Shown here: piece after piece, positions 23,952 through 32,531 of the stretch | How the letters are laid out: every line of letters begins with the position of its first letter | Numbering within the stretch: position 1 is the stretch's first letter | Origin: Streptomyces sp. cg36 | GTDB lineage: Bacteria > Actinomycetota > Actinomycetes > Streptomycetales > Streptomycetaceae | Reading direction: 5' to 3' | DNA: 64,000 nucleotides | Assembly (NCBI RefSeq): GCF_041080675.1 | Contig: NZ_CP163520.1 | Coordinates: 7,593,501 to 7,657,500, forward strand | Translations under genes and position numbers: made by a program | Notes under the pieces: generated by a model | What the model saw: the letters and a program-made list of their open reading frames with translations, nothing else | What the model was told of the DNA's origin: nothing | The model's database searches: none

Positions 23952-25247
23952 TCAGCGCGCGGTGCGTGCCGTCGGGCGCAGCGACTCGGTGAGCGCCGCG
24001 AAGGCGCGGTGTGCGGCGGCGTCGTCGAGGACCGCCCGGTCCCACACCATCCGCAGGCGGATCGCGGCCCCCTGGGTGACGGAGACGGCGAAGGGGCCGC
24101 GCACGGGTCTGCCGTCGACGTGGACCTCGCGGCCCTCGACACCGCCCAGCCGCAGCGGCGGACGGCGGCTGTCGTCGTCGACGGTCAGCAGTCCGTCCAG
24201 GGCGCCGCTCCAGCCCGTACCGGCGGAGCGCGCGGCGGCCACGACCGCGTCGAAGGGCATGTCGGCCCGGTCGAGGTCGTCCCACCAGGCGTCGGCCGTC
24301 GCCTCCGGCGCGGGCCCGTGACCGGTGGCGGCCGGGAAGACGACGGTGTTGAGGAAGCAGCCGACGACCGCCTGGGCGCCCGCGGGGCGCCCGCCCCACG
24401 GGTAGCCGAGCGGGACGGCGAGGTCCGGGCCGTACAACGCGCCCGCCGCCGCTCGGCAGGCGTCCAGCAGTCCGGGGAAGGGGACTCCACCGTCGTGCGC
24501 GGGCAGCTGCGCCTCGGCCGAGCCGCTGGGCAGGGTGCCCGGGGCCACGCGCTGCGGGCGGGGCAGCGGGGCGTGCGCGCGCACGGTGCGCAGCCGGTCC
24601 GCCCAGTAGGCCGCCGCCTCGGGGGTGTCCGCCCGTTCCTCGGCGGCCAGTTGGAGCAGCACCGCCTCGTGGTAGGCGGCGCGTTCGGCCGCCGTCTCCT
24701 CCGGTGCCGCATCGCCCGCGGCGGGGTCCTCGCCGTAGGCGGCGCCGAGTTCGTCGGCGATCCGGGACAGCGAACGGCCGTCGCACACGGCGTGGTCGAG
24801 GGCGACGGCGAGGAGGTCCTCGGTGCGGCCCGCGTCGTCGCGGACGAGGAACAGCCTGAGTGGCGGGCCCTGCGGCTCCCAGGCGGCGAGCGCGCGGCGC
24901 AGTGTGTCGGCGGGGTGCTCGCCGGGCGCGGGGGCGGGGCGGGCCACCCGGACGTCCGGCTCCCCGTCCCGCAGGACGGGAGTGCCGCGTACGACGGCGG
25001 GCCGCGAGCGCAGCGCGGTGTGGCGCCCGGCCAGCCGGCGGGCCGCCTTGCGCAGGCGCTCGGGGTCGACCGTGCCGTGCGGGAAGGCGAAGAACATCGG
25101 CACCACGTCGGGGCGCCCGGCCGGGTCCAGCGAACGCACCAGTGCGAAGCGGCGCTGCGCCCCGGTGACGGGCAGCAGGTCGCCGGACCCTTCGCCCGCG
25201 CTGACGCGCCGGTAGCGGGCCAGGTACTGGCTCGTGATGCTGGGCAC
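23952..25247 (-). CDS. Stand-alone NRPS condensation-domain protein
   Basis: A 431-residue single condensation domain. The C1-like start is LLPVTGAQRRFALVRSLD. The active-site motif is DHAVCDG (151-157): the first His is Asp, but the second, catalytic His152 and the D-x-G are kept. A latch-like region with VVGCFLNTVVFPAA corresponds to the usual 'GxFVNTLP' motif. The GTG start has a GAGGA site four bases away. The gene lies between the exporter and the C-A-T module. It may supply the missing condensation step for one of the two C-less A-T proteins. Its own specificity is unknown. Confidence 0.85.
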   Translation of the reverse strand: MPSITSQYLARYRRVSAGEGSGDLLPVTGAQRRFALVRSLDPAGRPDVVPMFFAFPHGTVDPERLRKAARRLAGRHTALRSRPAVVRGTPVLRDGEPDVRVARPAPAPGEHPADTLRRALAAWEPQGPPLRLFLVRDDAGRTEDLLAVALDHAVCDGRSLSRIADELGAAYGEDPAAGDAAPEETAAERAAYHEAVLLQLAAEERADTPEAAAYWADRLRTVRAHAPLPRPQRVAPGTLPSGSAEAQLPAHDGGVPFPGLLDACRAAAGALYGPDLAVPLGYPWGGRPAGAQAVVGCFLNTVVFPAATGHGPAPEATADAWWDDLDRADMPFDAVVAAARSAGTGWSGALDGLLTVDDDSRRPPLRLGGVEGREVHVDGRPVRGPFAVSVTQGAAIRLRMVWDRAVLDDAAAHRAFAALTESLRPTARTAR

Positions 25248-25312
25248 GGAATCCTCGTTCTGTCGTGGTGTGTTGGAGGGGTGGCGCGGGCGGGGGGCGT
25301 TCCGGAGCCGGT

Positions 25313-26644
25313 TCAGCGGGAGGCGCTCGGCGCTGGCTGCTCGTCGTCGTCCGGGGCGGTGTCCCGGGACACGCCCGGGGTTGCCCCGGCGGCGTGCTCG
25401 GGTGCGGGCAGGTCGCGCATGCGGCGCAGCGGGGAGAGGAGCAGCGGCAGCGGTACGGCGAGGAATCCGGCGGCGCAGCACGCGAGTGCGGTGCGCGGCC
25501 CGAAGGTCTCGGCGAGGGTGCCGCCCAGGAGCGCGCCCAGCGGCAGGGTGCCCCACATGAGGAAGCGCAGGGTGGCGTTCATCCTGCCGAGCAGGTGCGG
25601 CGGGCACAGGCCCTGGCGGAAGCTGACCTGCGCGATGTTGTAGACGACGGCGCCGAAGGAGATGCCCGCCGATCCGGCGGCGAACAGGACCGCGCCGAGG
25701 GTGCCGTGTCCCGACAGCGGCCACAGCACCGCGAACGGCCCGCTGAGCAGGACGGACCAGAGGATGAGCCGCGCCTGGCCCCAGCGGGCGGCGAGCCGGC
25801 CGGAGCAGAGGGCGCCGAGGAGCCCGCCGACGGCGGAGGCGGACAGCACGAGCCCCAGGGCGCCCGGCGCGAGTCCGACGACGCGTACGAGGTGGACGGT
25901 CTGCGTCGCCATCAGGACGGCCATGCAGAGGTTGCCCAGGCCGGTGGTGAGGGCGATGACGCGCAGCAGCGGATGGCCGGTGACGAAGCGGACGCCTTCG
26001 GCGATGTCCTTCCGCAAGGAGGCGTCGGCGGGCACCTGGGGCGGCTGTTCGGGCTGCTTGATGCGGAGCAGGAACAGGGCGGAGAGCAGATAGCCGCAGG
26101 CGTCGGCGACGATGGCGAGGTGCGCGCCGACGAGCTGGACGAGCCCGCCGCCCGCGCCCGGTCCGGCCACCTGGGCGGTCGAACGCACCGTCTCCAGGCC
26201 GCCGTTGCCCGCCATCAGCTCCTCGCGCGGCAGGATCTGCGGCAGGAAGCTCTGGTGGGCGACGTCGAAGAACACGGTCGCCACACCGGTGATCAGCGCG
26301 ACGGCGTAGAGCTGGGCCATGGTCAGGGCGTCGGCGAGCGCGGCGGCGGGAATGCTGCCCATCGCCACGGCACGCACCAGGTCCGCCCGGATCATCAGGG
26401 GACGTTTGCGCATGCGGTCGGTGAGGGCGCCCGCGGGCAGCCCGACGAGCAGGAAGGCGGCGGTCTCGGCGGCCGTGAGCAGGCCGACCTGGAACGCGGA
26501 GGCGTCGAGTTCGAGGACGGCCACCAGGGGAAGGGCCACGAGCGTGACCTGAGCGCCGAGTTGTCCGGCTGCCGCTCCCGCGAGCAGCATCCGGAAGTCG
26601 CGTCGGCGCATCGGGCCAGCCGTGGCTCCGGATGTGACGGACAT
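25313..26644 (-). CDS. MFS exporter of the NRPS operon
   Basis: A 443-residue major facilitator protein of the EntS/MFS_3 type, with about 12 hydrophobic helices. The loop 2-3 motif is GLPAGALTDRMRKRP, and RRDFRMLLAGAAAGQLGAQ at the start is typical of this group. ATG 26644 has a GAAGG site eight bases upstream; a GTG five codons earlier lacks one. The tail (last ~40 residues) is hydrophilic. It is first in the minus-strand operon and is the obvious candidate to export the peptide product, as EntS-type proteins do for catecholate siderophores. No iron-box-like sequence is seen upstream. Confidence 0.9.
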   Translation of the reverse strand: MSVTSGATAGPMRRRDFRMLLAGAAAGQLGAQVTLVALPLVAVLELDASAFQVGLLTAAETAAFLLVGLPAGALTDRMRKRPLMIRADLVRAVAMGSIPAAALADALTMAQLYAVALITGVATVFFDVAHQSFLPQILPREELMAGNGGLETVRSTAQVAGPGAGGGLVQLVGAHLAIVADACGYLLSALFLLRIKQPEQPPQVPADASLRKDIAEGVRFVTGHPLLRVIALTTGLGNLCMAVLMATQTVHLVRVVGLAPGALGLVLSASAVGGLLGALCSGRLAARWGQARLILWSVLLSGPFAVLWPLSGHGTLGAVLFAAGSAGISFGAVVYNIAQVSFRQGLCPPHLLGRMNATLRFLMWGTLPLGALLGGTLAETFGPRTALACCAAGFLAVPLPLLLSPLRRMRDLPAPEHAAGATPGVSRDTAPDDDEQPAPSASR

Positions 26645-26933
26645 GTGAACGACCTTCACCGAGTGGCCGATCGAACGTCAAAGAATCGCGGTCAGTTTCG
26701 GTCGACTCTTGTCTTTAGTTGTCGGACGAGCATAAGAATTTTCGCCCAACTCGCGGTAAGTCCGCATGAATGCCTGCCACTCGGTGTGCGGCACCGGACG
26801 ACCGCACCCCGGTGAGCGCCGGACGAACGTGTGGAGGGCGGCGGGTACCCTGCACATGGAGTGACGGTCCGGATCCTGACTGAAAACGACCACTCACCCA
26901 CAGCCTGTTACGGAACCGTCTATTCCGTCAGTT
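26645..26933. promoter_or_regulatory. Divergent control region of the NRPS operon and flavoprotein gene
   Basis: This 289-base spacer is distinctly more AT-rich than its surroundings, especially 26680-26770. A perfect inverted repeat, ACGGAA-N7-TTCCGT, lies at 26910-26928, the size and shape of a TetR-type operator, just before the flavoprotein gene. I cannot place the promoters with confidence. No regulator gene is present in the cluster itself, so any binding protein is encoded elsewhere. Confidence 0.45.
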
Positions 26934-27887
26934 ATGGAACGTATGCGGCGAGCGGAAGCGTGGACGCGTATGACGAGCACCCCGGGGAGCGGCGCCGGGC
27001 GGCCGGTCGATCTGTTGGTGGTGGGCGCGGGCCCGGCGGGTGTGGCCGCCGCGATGATGGCGGCCGGACTGCGCATGCGGGTCACGGTGGTGGAGGCGGA
27101 CGCGATCGGCTCGAAAGTGGCGGCGATCGGAGCCCTGGAGAACGTGCCGGGCGGCTGGACCACGGGACCCGAACTCGCCGCGGCCCTCGCCGGGGACCTC
27201 GACCGGCACCGCGGCTCCGGCCGTCTCGCGCTGGTCCACGGCCGGGCGACCGGGGTGACCGCCCACGGCGACCGCGCCGAAGTCACCCTCGCCGACGGCC
27301 GGTTGCTGGTCGGCGCCGCCGTCGTGGTGGCGACCGGGGTGACGATGCTGACCACGGACGACGTCAGCTGGGTCGAGGCGGCGGAGGGCTCGCGCACGGC
27401 GCCGCTGTGGCGCGCCGCACCCGAACGGGTGGCGGGCCGCGAGGTGGCCGTCCTGGGCGCCGACCGGCCCCTGGGCACCTGGCTGCGGTCGCACCCGAGC
27501 ACGACGGCCCGGTTCCATGTGCTCCACCCCGCGTCCGACGGCTACAAGACGGAGGAGGTGGCGGACGACGACCGGGTCCGCCTCCACCCCGTGGAGCGGG
27601 CCGCGATCGCCCGACTCCCCGGCGGCGCCCACCGGGTCACCGCGTTCCACCGGGACGGCACCGGTTGCCGGCTCGACGCCGACGTCGTCCTCACCAACCT
27701 GGGCAGCCGCCCGGCGGCGCCGAAGGGACTGGCGGCCGACGCCGACGGCTACTGCCCGCAGGAGATGCAGCACCCGCGCGTGCTGGTGGCCGGTGACCTC
27801 AAGGGCGCCCGGATGCAGCGCATCGCGGTGGCCATCGGAGACGGCGCGCGAGCGGCGCTCACGCCCTACTACGGCTCCTTGACGTGA
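26934..27887 (+). CDS. Thioredoxin-reductase-like flavoprotein lacking the CxxC
   Basis: Up to 317 residues with an FAD-binding Rossmann motif VVGAGPAGVAAAM (residues ~29-41), a second GRATGV/ATGV motif and the C-terminal FAD motif VLVAGDLKG with HPRVLVAGD spacing as in thioredoxin reductases. The redox-active CxxC of those enzymes is absent: the corresponding stretch around DDVSWVEAAEG has no cysteine pair, and the second nucleotide fold is shortened. It is therefore more likely an NAD(P)H:acceptor reductase or an FAD protein of another role. Starts at 26934, 26943 or 26970 are possible; 26970 leaves the operator at 26910-26928 clear of the ribosome. It is divergent from the NRPS operon and may be co-regulated. 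Confidence 0.75.
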   Translation: MERMRRAEAWTRMTSTPGSGAGRPVDLLVVGAGPAGVAAAMMAAGLRMRVTVVEADAIGSKVAAIGALENVPGGWTTGPELAAALAGDLDRHRGSGRLALVHGRATGVTAHGDRAEVTLADGRLLVGAAVVVATGVTMLTTDDVSWVEAAEGSRTAPLWRAAPERVAGREVAVLGADRPLGTWLRSHPSTTARFHVLHPASDGYKTEEVADDDRVRLHPVERAAIARLPGGAHRVTAFHRDGTGCRLDADVVLTNLGSRPAAPKGLAADADGYCPQEMQHPRVLVAGDLKGARMQRIAVAIGDGARAALTPYYGSLT

Positions 27888-27930
27888 GGCGGAGGGCTGC
27901 GGGATGGGGAGCGCCAAGGCATGGTGCCCC

Positions 27931-27986
27931 GCCGCCCGCCGCCCGCCGCCTGCCGCCTGCCGCCCGCCGCCCGCCGCCCGCCGCTC
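27931..27986. repeat. Heptamer tandem repeat, eight copies of GCCGCCC
   Basis: Eight head-to-tail 7-base units: copies 1, 2, 5, 6 and 7 are GCCGCCC, copies 3 and 4 are GCCGCCT, and copy 8 is GCCGCTC. It lies between the flavoprotein stop and the stop of the convergent VOC gene, outside coding sequence. Such arrays are prone to copy-number slippage. Confidence 0.85.
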
Positions 27987-28021
27987 TGGGGCCGCGCCGA
28001 GCGTCACCCTCGCGCTGCCGG

Positions 28022-28375
28022 TCAGGCCGGCTGCCAGAGTTCGATCCGGTTGCCCTCCGGGTCGGTGACCCACCCGAACCGGCCGACGCCGTCCATGGCC
28101 TGTGTCTCCTCGGCCACGTCCGCGCCCTTGGCCCGCAGTTGGGCGAGCATGGCGTCCAGGTCGCGGACCCGGAAGTTGAGCATCGCCTGCTGGGTGGGCG
28201 GGCCGAAGTAGTCCGTCGTGGACTCGAAGGCCGCGAAGACGGTCGGACCGGCCTCCTGGCGCCACAGGCCGTTCTGATCGGTGTCCAGGCCCAGGCAGTC
28301 GCGGTACCACGCGCCCAGGGCCGCCGGGTCCTGGGCGCGCAGGAAGTATCCACCGATTCCCCGTACACGTTCCAT
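28022..28375 (-). CDS. VOC-family (glyoxalase-like) protein
   Basis: A 117-residue single-chain vicinal-oxygen-chelate protein with two beta-alpha-beta-beta-beta halves: YFLRAQDPAALGAWYRDCLGL, AMLNFRVRDLDAMLAQLRAKG and the closing VTDPEGNRIELWQP, where the Glu is a usual metal ligand. In the usual ancestor proteins an N-terminal His is the first ligand; none is evident here, so metal binding is uncertain. A CAGGAT hexamer lies six bases before the ATG, so the mRNA may be leaderless. Substrate unknown. Confidence 0.87.
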   Translation of the reverse strand: MERVRGIGGYFLRAQDPAALGAWYRDCLGLDTDQNGLWRQEAGPTVFAAFESTTDYFGPPTQQAMLNFRVRDLDAMLAQLRAKGADVAEETQAMDGVGRFGWVTDPEGNRIELWQPA

Positions 28376-28457
28376 GCCGCCATCCTGCCGGCCCGGGCCG
28401 CGGCCGGGCGGGCACCACACCAGTGCCGTCGGCACGGCGCGGCAGCGGAGACCGTGG

Positions 28458-28489
28458 AGGGCGGCGGTGGTTGCCCCGCCGCCCTCCGC
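28458..28489. terminator. Perfect 12-bp hairpin after the FlgD-Ig gene
   Basis: GGAGGGCGGCGG (28458-28469) pairs perfectly with CCGCCGCCCTCC (28478-28489) across an 8-base loop, 11 bases beyond the stop of the minus-strand gene that ends at 28500. It is a convincing terminator for that gene. Confidence 0.7.
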
Positions 28490-28499
28490 CGGCCCCGCC

Positions 28500-30788
28500 C
28501 TAGGAGCCGGTGACGTCGAGCGTGCCGGAGGCGCGCAGGGACGGGCCCTGGCCGTCGGCCGGGGCGGCGGTCAGGGCCCAGGTGTAGCCGCCGACGGAAG
28601 CGGTGGTGCCGTCCGTGGCGGTGCCGTCCCAGGACACGGGAACGGTGCCGCGGGTGGCGGAGCCGGTCCAGGTGCGCACCACGGCGCCGGTGTCGCGGCT
28701 GCGCAGGGTCAGCTTCCAGGACGCGGCGGGCTTGGACAGCCACCACCGCGCGTCCCAGGCGGCGCCGCCGGGCCGGAAGGCGCCCGGGACGGAGCTGTCG
28801 GCGAGCGCGAGCGGCGAGAGCGTGCGGCGGACCGCGGTGACGTGGACGGTGTCGTCCCGGTCGACGAAGGCGATCTTGCCCGCGTGCCGGTCGACCGCCC
28901 AGGTCACTCCGCGGCCGTCGCCCGCCGAGTCCTTGACGCCGCTGACGGAGCCCAGGTCGGCGGTGGTGCCGTCCTCGTTGAGCCCGGTCAGGCGGACGCC
29001 GTCGTCGCCCGTTACGCGCTGGGCGAGGAAGCCGTCGCCGAGCAGCACGTCGTGGGCCGGGGCCGGGTAGGCGACGTCGGCCGTCGCGTCGTACACCCCG
29101 GCCCGGTCCTGGCCCGTGCAACTCCAGTAGATGAGCCTGCCGTTGGTCTGCAGGTCGTCGGGGACGCAGCCCGCCCGGAGGGCGACGGCGCCGCTCTGGC
29201 GGCCGGTGCGCAGGTCGGTGGCGATCAGCGTGCCGGAGCCGTCCGGCTGGGCGGTCCACAGCGTGGAGTGGTCCAGGGACGCGGCCGATGCGGGCTGGTC
29301 CTGGACGATCGTGTCGCGGGCGGTGTCGACGACGTAGTTCCTGCCGTCGGCGCCCGGCGTCCGGTAGAGCACATGGGAGGGGGAGGCGTCCACGATCCGG
29401 CCGCCCGCGGCGGGCAGCGGCAGCCGGTGGGCGGGCGCGGCGGGGTCGTCGCCGGTGAGCAGGACGTCGTTGCCGGAGTCCGGGTCCGCGACCAGCCGGG
29501 CCAGGCCCTGGTCGGCGCCGTCGGCGAACCGCCCCGGCGCGGCGGCGTCGAACACCGGCAGATCCGCTCCGGCGACCGGGTCGAGGCCGGTGCCGACGTC
29601 CTTGCCGTGCAGGCGCACCGAGCCGGGCAGCGCGTCGGCGAAGCGGACGGTGCCCCGGTCCAGGCCGAGCGCCCGCACCGAGCCGTCGGCCTTCTTGACC
29701 GGCTTCAGCTCGCGCAGCGGCAGGTCGAAGACGAGTCCGCTGCCGTCCACCGTGAACAGGTGGATCGCGCGGGTGCCGTCGGAGGTCCGGCCGAGCGCGG
29801 TGAGCATGCTGTCGGAGCGCTCCAGGCCCTGTTCGAACTCGGTGAGGAGCACCCGGGGGGTCTCCGCCCCGTCGATCGGCGTCAGGTTGAGGGCGCCCCC
29901 GCGCCCCTCGGTCCACAGCACGTTGCGGCCCACGACGTACGGGGTGACCTCGCTGTCGGCGGACTTGAGGGACAGCGGGAGGACCTTCGGCGCGGCGTTG
30001 GGCGTGGCGCGGGCGAGTACGCGCACGCCCTGCCCGCCCTGGCGGGTGAACCAGGTGATCACCTCGCGCGTGATGCGGAAGCCGGTGGCGTCCCCGGTGA
30101 CCGGGAGCGCGGCGACCGCGCCGGAGATGCCGTTGAGGGTGCCGTATCCGTAGGAGGAGCCGAGTCGGTAGCGGATGACCAGGGAGGTGGACTCGCCGCC
30201 GTACACCACCGGTTCGGCCTCGGCGGTGGCTCCCGAGGGCAGTCGCACGGCGACGTCGTACGGTGTGCCGCTGCCGCTGGGCCGCAGCGCGCGCAGCTCG
30301 TGTCCGCCGTCGGCCGTCTCGCGGGTGGCGAGGACGAAGCCCACGGAGACCTGGGGGTGGGTGTAGCCCTGCGGGAGGGTCAGCCGCGTCGTGGTGTTCT
30401 GCTCGACGTTGACCAGGGTGATGGTGGTGGTGCCGTCCACCGTGGTGGCGTACGCCGCCCGGTCGTACTCGTCGTGCTGGGTGAAGACGGCCTCGCGGGG
30501 CACGCCGTCGAGGGCGGTGACCGGGACGGTCCTGCGGTTGTACGTGTTGGTCCACAGGTAGCCGGCGGCCCCCTCCTCCTGGTGCAGCACCCCGTTGTTG
30601 CTGGTGGAGAGCAGTGTGTCGGCGCGGTCGGCGTAGGCGTCGGGCGCGGGTATCAGCACCCCGGCGGGGTCGGCCGCGCGGGCGGCGGTCGGTGCGGTCA
30701 GAACCGCGCTGGAAGCGAGCGCGAGCACCCCCATGGCGATCGCCGCGCCGGATCTGCCGTGTCTCGCGCGCTTTCTCAGGACGAACAT
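28500..30788 (-). CDS. Secreted beta-propeller-like protein with C-terminal FlgD-type Ig domain
   Basis: A 762-residue exported protein. It has a signal peptide with a twin-charged start and a cleavage site after TAARA (residue ~39). Residues ~45-640 are repetitive strand-rich sequence (LVRYRLGSS..., LYRTPG..., TLWTAQPDGSGTLIATD) resembling TolB/WD-like propeller blades. Residues ~660-760 match a FlgD Ig-like domain (SWKLTLRSRDTGAVVRTWTG ... WDGTATDGTTASVGGYTW). No LPxTG or C-terminal anchor is seen. The GGGGG ribosome site lies seven bases before the ATG. The family is common in streptomycetes, and an extracellular structural or binding role is likely. No catalytic motif was found. Confidence 0.83.
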   Translation of the reverse strand: MFVLRKRARHGRSGAAIAMGVLALASSAVLTAPTAARAADPAGVLIPAPDAYADRADTLLSTSNNGVLHQEEGAAGYLWTNTYNRRTVPVTALDGVPREAVFTQHDEYDRAAYATTVDGTTTITLVNVEQNTTTRLTLPQGYTHPQVSVGFVLATRETADGGHELRALRPSGSGTPYDVAVRLPSGATAEAEPVVYGGESTSLVIRYRLGSSYGYGTLNGISGAVAALPVTGDATGFRITREVITWFTRQGGQGVRVLARATPNAAPKVLPLSLKSADSEVTPYVVGRNVLWTEGRGGALNLTPIDGAETPRVLLTEFEQGLERSDSMLTALGRTSDGTRAIHLFTVDGSGLVFDLPLRELKPVKKADGSVRALGLDRGTVRFADALPGSVRLHGKDVGTGLDPVAGADLPVFDAAAPGRFADGADQGLARLVADPDSGNDVLLTGDDPAAPAHRLPLPAAGGRIVDASPSHVLYRTPGADGRNYVVDTARDTIVQDQPASAASLDHSTLWTAQPDGSGTLIATDLRTGRQSGAVALRAGCVPDDLQTNGRLIYWSCTGQDRAGVYDATADVAYPAPAHDVLLGDGFLAQRVTGDDGVRLTGLNEDGTTADLGSVSGVKDSAGDGRGVTWAVDRHAGKIAFVDRDDTVHVTAVRRTLSPLALADSSVPGAFRPGGAAWDARWWLSKPAASWKLTLRSRDTGAVVRTWTGSATRGTVPVSWDGTATDGTTASVGGYTWALTAAPADGQGPSLRASGTLDVTGS

Positions 30789-31166
30789 TGGTCTACCCCC
30801 TCGTGGACGGACGGTGGCGGCGCGGGTGGTGCCGTCGACCGTCGCGTGCAGGCCAGATGATCTTGCAAACCCTGGCAAGGGTAAGAGCAAGTCGCCAGGA
30901 ATCGTGTGGTTTTCAACATCCTGCAAGTGTGGGGAGCGTCGGCCGGCGCCGGGTGTACGGCGGCGGTCCGCGGGACTCATTGGACGATTCGCCGACAGGG
31001 CGGGGCCCGTGTGGTGGGGACCTCGCATTGCGTGGTGGGCCGGCGCCGGATTGGATCGCCAGGAGGCGCCGCCCCGGGGTCGCCCGGCCGGGCCCGGCAC
31101 GGCCCGTACGGCGTCCGGCACGGCGTCCGGCGGACGCATCGGCGCGAAGGGAAGGCGGGGAGACCC
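30789..31166. promoter_or_regulatory. Divergent 378-base spacer with a nested inverted repeat
   Basis: No credible gene is seen. The section nearest the FlgD-Ig gene is relatively AT-rich and holds a nested repeat: CTTGC (30862-30866) with GCAAG (30887-30891), enclosing ACCCT (30869-30873) with AGGGT (30878-30882). It is a candidate ~30-base operator upstream of the secreted-protein gene. The right half, 31040-31150, is simple GC-rich sequence leading to a strong GAAGGCGGGGAG ribosome site. Confidence 0.4.
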
Positions 31167-32531
31167 ATGCTCGACGGCTGTACGCCATGGCCCGAGGAGT
31201 TCGCCGACCGCTACTGGCTGGCCGGTCACTGGCGCGGCAGCACCCTGGACACCCTGCTGCGCGGCGGGGCCCTGGAGCACGGGCCCCGGACCGCGCTCGT
31301 GCACGGCGGCACCCGCCTCACCTACGCGGCCCTGAACCGGCGGGTGGACCGTACCGCCGCCGGATTCCGGCTACGGGGCCTGCGGCCCGGCCAGCGGGTC
31401 GTCGTCCAGCTGCCCAACGTCCCCGAGTTCGTCGTCACCGTCTTCGCGCTGATCCGCGTCGGCGCGATCCCCGTGCTGTGCCCGCTCCCGCACCGCGCCC
31501 GCCAGGTGGCCCGGCTCGTCGAGGTCGCCGAGGCCACCGGATACGTCGGCCCCTCGGTGCACGACGGCTTCGACCACTGCGCGATGGCCGCGGACATCGC
31601 GGCCCAAGGCCCCTTCCTGCGGCGGGTGTTCACCTATGAGGCGCCCGGCACCTCGTCCCCGTACGGCGGGCTGCGCACCGACCCGTCGGGGTGCCACCAC
31701 TTCCCGCTCGGCTCCGTCGACGCCCCGCCGGAGCCGGTGTCGGCGCAGAGCGCCGGGCAGGTGGCCCTCCTCCTGCCCCGCGACGATGCCGCCGGGGCGC
31801 CCGGGCTCGTTCCGCGCACCCACAACGACTACGTCTACCAGGCCAGGGCCGCCGCCGAGTCGGTGGCGCTCACCCAGGACGACGTGTACCTCGCCGCACT
31901 GCCCGCCGAGTCGCCCTTCGCGCTCGGCGGCCCGGGCATCGTCGGCACCCTGTCCGTCGGGGGAACCGTCGTCCTGGCCGAGGGCACGGACCCCGCCCAG
32001 TGCCTCGCGGCCAACGAGGCGGAGCGGGTCACCGTCACCGCCGTCGACCAAGCCGCGGCCCGGCGCTGGCTCGACGTACGACCCGCATTCCAGGGCGACT
32101 TGAGCGGTCTGCGCCTCGTGCAGATCATCGGCGCTCCCCCGGACCGGGGGAGCGCCGAACGGATCGGTGCCGCGTACGGCTGCCGGGTGCAGCACGCCTT
32201 CGGGATGGCCGAGGGAGTGTTCACGGCGACCCGGCCCGCCGATCCGGACGCGGCCGTGCTCGCCACCCAGGGCCGCCCGCTCTCGCCCGACGACGAGATC
32301 CGCGTCGTCGACGCCGACGGCGCGGACGTGGCCGACGGGGAACACGGCGAGCTCCTCGCCCGTGGCCCGTACACCCCGCGCGGCCACTACCGCGCGCACG
32401 AGCGGTCCTTCACCGCCGACGGCTACTTCCGTACCGCGCACCGCGCGCGGCGCACCCCGGAAGGCGACCTGGTGGTGACCGGCCGCCTCCGGGACGCCGC
32501 TCAGCCGTCGTTCTCGGCGGACGGGATGTAG
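31167..32531 (+). CDS. Degenerate aryl-AMP-ligase-like protein (EntE/DhbE relative)
   Basis: A 454-residue member of the ANL superfamily, closest in style to 2,3-dihydroxybenzoate-AMP ligases: a WPEEFADRYWLAGHWRG start, LPNVPEFVVTVFAL, VPRTHNDYVYQ and HAFGMAEG match conserved EntE/DhbE segments. The P-loop, normally SGGSTGLPK, here reads LPRDDAAGAPGLV, without Ser-Thr-Gly or Lys. The YRTGD aspartate position reads FRTAHRA. The C-terminal ~100-residue domain with the catalytic lysine is missing; the frame stops soon after VVTGRLRDAA and overlaps the convergent gene by 31 bases. ATP-dependent activation is unlikely. It is either a decaying gene or a pseudoenzyme. The ribosome site is good. Confidence 0.72.
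   Translation: MLDGCTPWPEEFADRYWLAGHWRGSTLDTLLRGGALEHGPRTALVHGGTRLTYAALNRRVDRTAAGFRLRGLRPGQRVVVQLPNVPEFVVTVFALIRVGAIPVLCPLPHRARQVARLVEVAEATGYVGPSVHDGFDHCAMAADIAAQGPFLRRVFTYEAPGTSSPYGGLRTDPSGCHHFPLGSVDAPPEPVSAQSAGQVALLLPRDDAAGAPGLVPRTHNDYVYQARAAAESVALTQDDVYLAALPAESPFALGGPGIVGTLSVGGTVVLAEGTDPAQCLAANEAERVTVTAVDQAAARRWLDVRPAFQGDLSGLRLVQIIGAPPDRGSAERIGAAYGCRVQHAFGMAEGVFTATRPADPDAAVLATQGRPLSPDDEIRVVDADGADVADGEHGELLARGPYTPRGHYRAHERSFTADGYFRTAHRARRTPEGDLVVTGRLRDAAQPSFSADGM

Noticed and set aside
20734..24321. 1195-codon + strand frame across the C-A-T NRPS gene
   Set aside because: Composition-only shadow frame; the minus strand holds all adenylation and condensation motifs in one continuous protein.
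26645..26933. Iron-box (DmdR/IdeR-type) operator for a siderophore cluster
   Set aside because: No TTAGGTTAGGCTAACC-like palindrome is present, and no receptor or periplasmic binding protein gene is in the cluster; siderophore production is not supported.
27931..27986. CRISPR-like array
   Set aside because: The units are seven bases long and abut directly, with no spacers and no cas genes nearby; it is a simple tandem repeat.
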